A DNA stretch of 64,000 nt, from assembly GCA_025602915.1 (NCBI GenBank), contig JAHLJZ010000004.1, positions 558,001 through 622,000 of the forward strand, written 5' to 3'. Under the pieces are notes generated by a model. The model was given only the letters and a program-made list of their open reading frames with translations, made no database searches and had not been told where the DNA came from. The position numbers and the translations under genes are program-made. Positions within the stretch are counted from its first letter, which is position 1. Each line of letters begins with the position of its first letter. Source of the stretch: Paraphysoderma sedebokerense. Taxonomy: Eukaryota; Blastocladiomycota; Physodermatomycetes; Physodermatales; Physodermataceae. Below, piece after piece: positions 59,666-64,000 of this stretch.

Positions 59666-61966
59666 ATGGCCGCTTCTCCTCGCAATAGAAAAAGGAACCA
59701 ACAAAACAACTCGAAATCTCAATCATCAAGCTCGACTTCCACTGATCAATCCTCCCCTCAGAAGCAATCTCCTCAAAAATCAGATAGGCCGTCCGAGCCT
59801 TCCTCTACGACTCCGTCAATCCTTCGTCATCCAGTCTTCCTCCTTGTTGTTCCTGTATTCCTTTTAGCAACACACATCACTATCCTTCTCGAAGTTGCTC
59901 CGAAATGTGCTGAACCTTTCTTTGGCAACGTCCTTTCGCATACTTACTTTCCTCTGGTTGCAGTCGGAGCACTGATATTAGGATGGATGGCTGTAAGAGT
60001 CTATTCCACTCGAAAATTCAAAAAAATCACCCCGCAATCCTTGTATGATTTGGCTCAACTCGGTATTTCTTGCTCGTGTCTTATCGCCCTGTTTTTCGCT
60101 GCTTCTCCAAATATATGGGATGTAGCGTTCGATGTCGCGTCCGATGTGGGTAAAAAATACGACGGACAGTTGGGTGCGCTAACCTTTCATGGTTTTGTGG
60201 CTTTTCCCGTCATGTTTTTGAGTGGGTTAACGCTGGGAGTGTTACCATACGCTACCTTGAAATTGAATGCCGATATGGACGATCAAAAGCTTCACTTTTT
60301 GTACGCAAGGGTGACAGTACCTTGCCTATGGTACATTACGTCCTTCATGATTCGTTTCGGTCTTGAAAAGGTGGAAATTCGTGCCTATGAAATCATTGTG
60401 TTGATGTCTCTGTCAATTTCGTTCTTGGCTGTACTTGCTTCCGTCCTTTACGCACCGCCGCCTTCTCGTAAGCGACAATTCCGTCTGGCTATAGTGGTCG
60501 TCATTGTTGCGCTCGCAACAAACAACTTGTTGAATCACCCGCACGTACAAAGAGGTGTGGTTCAGGTTTGTTGTCTCGGCCTCTCTGCTTTCATCGAACT
60601 TGGATCTTTTTATTAAACCTTCTATTTGTTTTTGTTTTCTACTTGCGTCGATTTTGTGGTTTCGTGGTTCGCAAATTAGAGTCTACACAATCCGCCAACC
60701 GAGACCGTCTACAAAATTATAGACAGAGCCGAATCCAACACTGGCTTCATCAGCGTCTTTGAAGAATCCACCCGTAAAATTCGCATCCTTCGTGCGGGAC
60801 ATAGTGTTATCGGTGGTATGTTCACCAATACCAACGACTCTGTATATGCAGGGTTCTACTTCCACGAAGCTGTTCGCCTAATTAAACGTCCGTCGAGGTT
60901 GCATCTCGCTCCTGGAACAGATGAAAAGGGATTGAATATCGGGTTAGGGATAGGTGTGGCGGCCTCGTCTTTAATACAACATGGCGTTGACATGGATATT
61001 GTAGAAATTGATCCACAAGTGGTTAATTTCGCAAGAGATTATTTTGGGCTGGATACTGTGAAGGGTCACGTTTTTGTTCAAGATGGTAGAGACTTTGTGG
61101 AAACTTCACAACTTGGAGTTTACGACTATGTGATTCATGATGTGTTTACTGGCGGATCATTGCCTAAGAGTCTTTTCAGTTTTGAAGTGTTGCTCAGAAT
61201 TAGACAAATCTTGAAACGAGACGGCGTGTTGTCCGTGGTGCGTCATCAATTGATATCTCAACTCTTTCATTAATTTACCTCCCATGTTATTCTTACGCCT
61301 AATTTCTTTTTTTTTCAAGAACTTTGTCGGAGAGGGAGGTTCCCGTGCTTTTGACGCTGTCACAAAAACCCTTGCTTACGTATTTCCCTACGTAACATGC
61401 TACCGCGAAGAGACAGGAGGAAAAGAAGAGCATCTTCATAATTATGTAAGTTTTTCTATACCCACTGTTATAATTGATATGCGCACCTTGCGCCTCTCTC
61501 TCTCTTTCTTTCCTTTACATCCATTCATCCCAGTTATGGAATCCACTAACCGAACTTTCACTTGTTTATATTTAATCTCACCCTCCAGGTTTTCTTTGCG
61601 TCATCTCACCCCATCCAATTCCGTCCCGCCACCGAATCTGATATCCTCGGTTCAGACTGGCGTTGGTTCGCCTTCTCAAACCTTCAAAAATGGGAAGTCA
61701 ATCTATCTTCCATTCTCTCTTCCCCTTCCACTATCCGCGCTCCGTCCGTTCAATCGTTATCAGACGAAGAATACAATGTTTTAGCACAAAATAACTTTGA
61801 ATTGGTGAAACCCAAGGGTAGAGAAAAGAAATTGAAAGATTGGACAGAGGGATTTGTGATTGTGGATGATGATAATCCGTTGGATGACGCGTTGTACCCG
61901 GTTGCTAAAGATCATTGGAGAATTATGAGGGAAGTGTTTGCCGATAAAGTATGGTATAATTTCTAA
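59666..61966 (+). CDS. Spermidine-synthase-like protein with N-terminal membrane domain (copy 2)
   Basis: Exons: 59666-60565, 60680-61237, 61320-61445 and 61589-61966, giving 653 aa. Identical to copy 1. Its downstream flank beyond 62,149 is unique sequence and so represents the ancestral 3' environment of this gene. Confidence 0.85.
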
Positions 61967-62348
61967 AAGATTGAAGGGGGCTAAAATTGGTTGGACTTGA
62001 TTTCATTCGGTTTTGAAAAATAAATGGAAGGAACCAGACAGGCATAATTTCATGTAGTGATTGTTCGTGTTGGTTCAACGATAAAATAGCTTTAAAATAT
62101 GATGATTAACCACACCGAAACATTTTTTGTATTCTTACTTAATCCGTTTTGTTTCACGTTGCAGAGATTCGTTAAAACAATTCTATACCAATATTTATTG
62201 TTTCATTATCGCCATCATTATTCAACAACATTTTAATTATTAGAACAAAACTATAAATAAACAAAAATTCAAGAAAAACCGCTCTATCACTCCTACTCCT
62301 AAATACACCTTAGCCCACCCACCCCCATTCTTACTTCATCCAAGTAAT
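61967..62348. other. Convergent intergenic region at the right end of the repeat
   Basis: About 380 bp between the spermidine-synthase-like stop (plus) and the C1-protein stop (minus). The repeat ends at 62,148 within it. AT-rich, probably both 3' UTRs. Nothing else seen. Confidence 0.55.
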
Positions 62349-64000
62349 CTAAACCGCGACATCCCCTTTCCTCCTCCCAAACAACCCACTCGAACTCGAT
62401 GTTCGACTTCGACTCCCACTTCGACTTCTACCGCCACCTCCTCCATTTCCGCCGCTATTATCACCGCCACTGTTCCCTAGTAACCCTGATAAATTTAAAC
62501 TGCTAAAACTACTTTTTAAACTTTCACTTAGAGAGTTGGATTTACTGTAGACTGCGCATTCTATTCGTCCTGGGTTACCTTTTTCGGAGCAGGCGGTGTG
62601 TAGGGTTAAATCGCAATCTGGATGATTAATGGAAATAGTGAAAGACACAAAATCAACGAGAGACCAGAAAAAAAAAGTTAATTGACATTGGAAAAAGGGA
62701 ATCAAGAGGTGGGGAATGGATGGTGGTGATGGTTAATATGAGAGAGAAGAAAGATGGTACCTCTACAAACAACTTTTTTCTCTAGTATCCCAACTTTAAA
62801 ACCGCAGATACCGCAACGTTTTCTAACTACGTCGGGTAATATCCTTGCATTTTCGAATCGATGTTTAGAGTACTTTGATCGACCGATTAACGGGATATCT
62901 TTATACGGGTTGACCAAGTCCGGATGAACTTTGATGTAGGATTGTTTTCTTGTTGAAACGGAAACAGATGAAGACGAGGGTAAAGCTGATTGTGGGATGT
63001 GACGGTTTCGTTCGGGGTCTTCGTATTGTAATCTAGAAGAGGATTTGGATTTGTTGGATTTCGATCGTATCAGAGAGGGGTAATCGATGTAACTGTCTCC
63101 TTGATCACCAATGGATGACACGGATATGTTGTCATCTGAGTAAGCGTGGTGGAGTTGGTGCGGTGTGGAGCGCGATTTAGGGATGTACGAGTAAGGTGAC
63201 AAGTAGGGTGATTGGGATCGCGATGTGGATTGAGGTTGTGGTAAAAGATAAGGGGACGGCACTATGGATACGTTTTGTGAGTCTGGTCGATAAGAATCGC
63301 GTTGGTGGATGAGCGGTTCTGGTGGCGGCGTCCTCGGTGGTGGCGGTTTGTAAAATGAAACCGAAGGACTGAGGGTGACAGAGGGTCTGGAATCTCGAAA
63401 TTGCATACTCTCGACACGTGGGCTAAACATCCTTTTACTGTCAAAAGTGTAGGTGCTGTGCGTGTTATGACCGGTCACCGGAGTCAGAGCGGGCGGATTT
63501 GATATACTCGCATATGGAGCAAATGAATTAAGGTAAACATTCGGAGATGCGATGGCTATGGTAATAATATTATATTTTGATGAGTGAGTAGACTTAACAC
63601 GACTATACATCTGAGTAATTTAAAACAGCGCATACCATTTTGACCAGTTACTGGGTACTCTAATCGATTATCTGCGCTCACGAAACGCGGCCTTTGGGTG
63701 TAGGAAGAGCTGGTTGACTCTGTTTCGACTGAGGTATCGTCCAGAAAACGCGATACTCGATTTCGACTCAAATTAGTGTTGATAGACCTTCCAGATATCC
63801 TCGAATTTCTGTTCATTTGTCGTACGCTTGGAGAATTTTCTAACATCATCGTGGATGGTGTTTTTGGATTCGTACTAGCAGGCGTCAACGTCGGGGAATC
63901 ATCCGATGGTCTTCTCTCTCCGGGCTTTAACGCATACGCAAGGATAGCTTCGTACTCATCAACTGACGATGGTATCAAATCCTCAGTTGGATAAGACGAA
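62349..64000 (-). CDS. C1-domain protein, C-terminal part (runs off right edge)
   Basis: Exons seen: 64000-63636 (open at the window end), 63555-62761 and 62617-62349; about 476 residues. Most of the visible part is Ser/Pro/Arg-rich and disordered. Near the C-terminus a zinc-finger-like module, rebuilt across the last intron, reads KHRFENARILP then RKRCGICGFKVG then CRDCDLTLHTACSEKG and ends at RIEC. The order H, C-x2-C, C-x2-C, H-x2-C, C fits a C1 (diacylglycerol/phorbol-ester type) domain, though spacings at both ends (15 and 10) are longer than usual, so it may be an atypical, non-lipid-binding C1. A Gly/Ser/Arg-rich tail follows. The N-terminal domains, which would tell the function, lie outside. 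Confidence 0.6.

Larger units (their letters stand above)
45651..62148. repeat. Tandem segmental duplication, copy 2 (16,498 bp)
   Basis: Identical to copy 1 as far as read. It starts abruptly in phytase A coding sequence (TGACCAAAGAATCCG) after the 3' flank of the spermidine-synthase-like gene, and ends where unique flanking sequence resumes (from 62,150). Copy 1 is flanked on its left by the true 3' end of phytase A and copy 2 on its right by the true downstream flank, as expected for a simple tandem duplication. Confidence 0.97.

Noticed and set aside
29153-62148. Large identical repeats as the ends of a mobile element
   Set aside because: The repeats are adjacent, gene-rich and carry only cellular genes; no transposase, integrase, reverse transcriptase, target-site duplication or terminal inverted repeat was seen.

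Overview
The window is eukaryotic and reads as an early-diverging, probably zoosporic (chytrid-like) fungus. The genes are dense and cut by many short introns (about 50-110 nt, GT...AG). Several families are typically fungal: an Adp1-type ABC transporter with EGF repeats, a Kex1-type carboxypeptidase, a PTS2 peroxisomal thiolase, Ypp1/TTC7 and an Mdm1-type sorting nexin. Two genes, a Rab28-type GTPase ending in a CaaX box and an ASH-domain protein resembling Cep192/Spd-2, point to centrioles and cilia, which most terrestrial fungi have lost. The organism is inferred; nothing in the window names it. I saw no rRNA, tRNA, CRISPR array, transposon or viral element.

Layout, left part (1-29,152, single copy). 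Minus strand: ABCG transporter (5' part only), four-RRM RNA-binding protein, WW-domain protein, Cep192-like protein and TTC7/YPP1. Then EMG1/NEP1 on plus, divergent from TTC7. Next on minus come RAB28, a secreted metallophosphatase and a small unknown gene. On plus follow a PXA-RGS-PX sorting nexin and a secreted protein with an (Ala-Pro) tail. 

Middle and right part (29,153-62,148). A 16,498-bp block is present twice, head to tail, with no difference seen between copies. Each copy carries, in order: beta-propeller phytase A (minus), phytase B (minus), KEX1-like carboxypeptidase (minus, 18 exons including one of 6 nt), peroxisomal 3-ketoacyl-CoA thiolase (minus) and a membrane-anchored spermidine-synthase-like gene (plus). 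The left edge of the block cuts phytase A. The first copy keeps its full 3' end from flanking DNA; the second copy is 3'-truncated at the internal junction (45,650/45,651). Phytases A and B share exon structure, so an old gene duplication sits inside a very recent segmental one, or inside an assembly duplication. After the repeat, a C1-domain gene runs off the right edge.

How the genes fit together: the phytases (type II membrane proteins with propeller-EGF-propeller ectodomains) and the secreted metallophosphatase suggest phosphate scavenging at the cell surface. KEX1 belongs to the secretory pathway. TTC7/YPP1 supports plasma-membrane PI4P and the sorting nexin suggests membrane contact sites or endosomes. 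EMG1 acts in ribosome biogenesis, and the RRM and WW proteins in RNA processing. Exon boundaries were derived by hand from splice sites, reading-frame phase and family motifs; for every complete multi-exon gene the summed exons are divisible by three.
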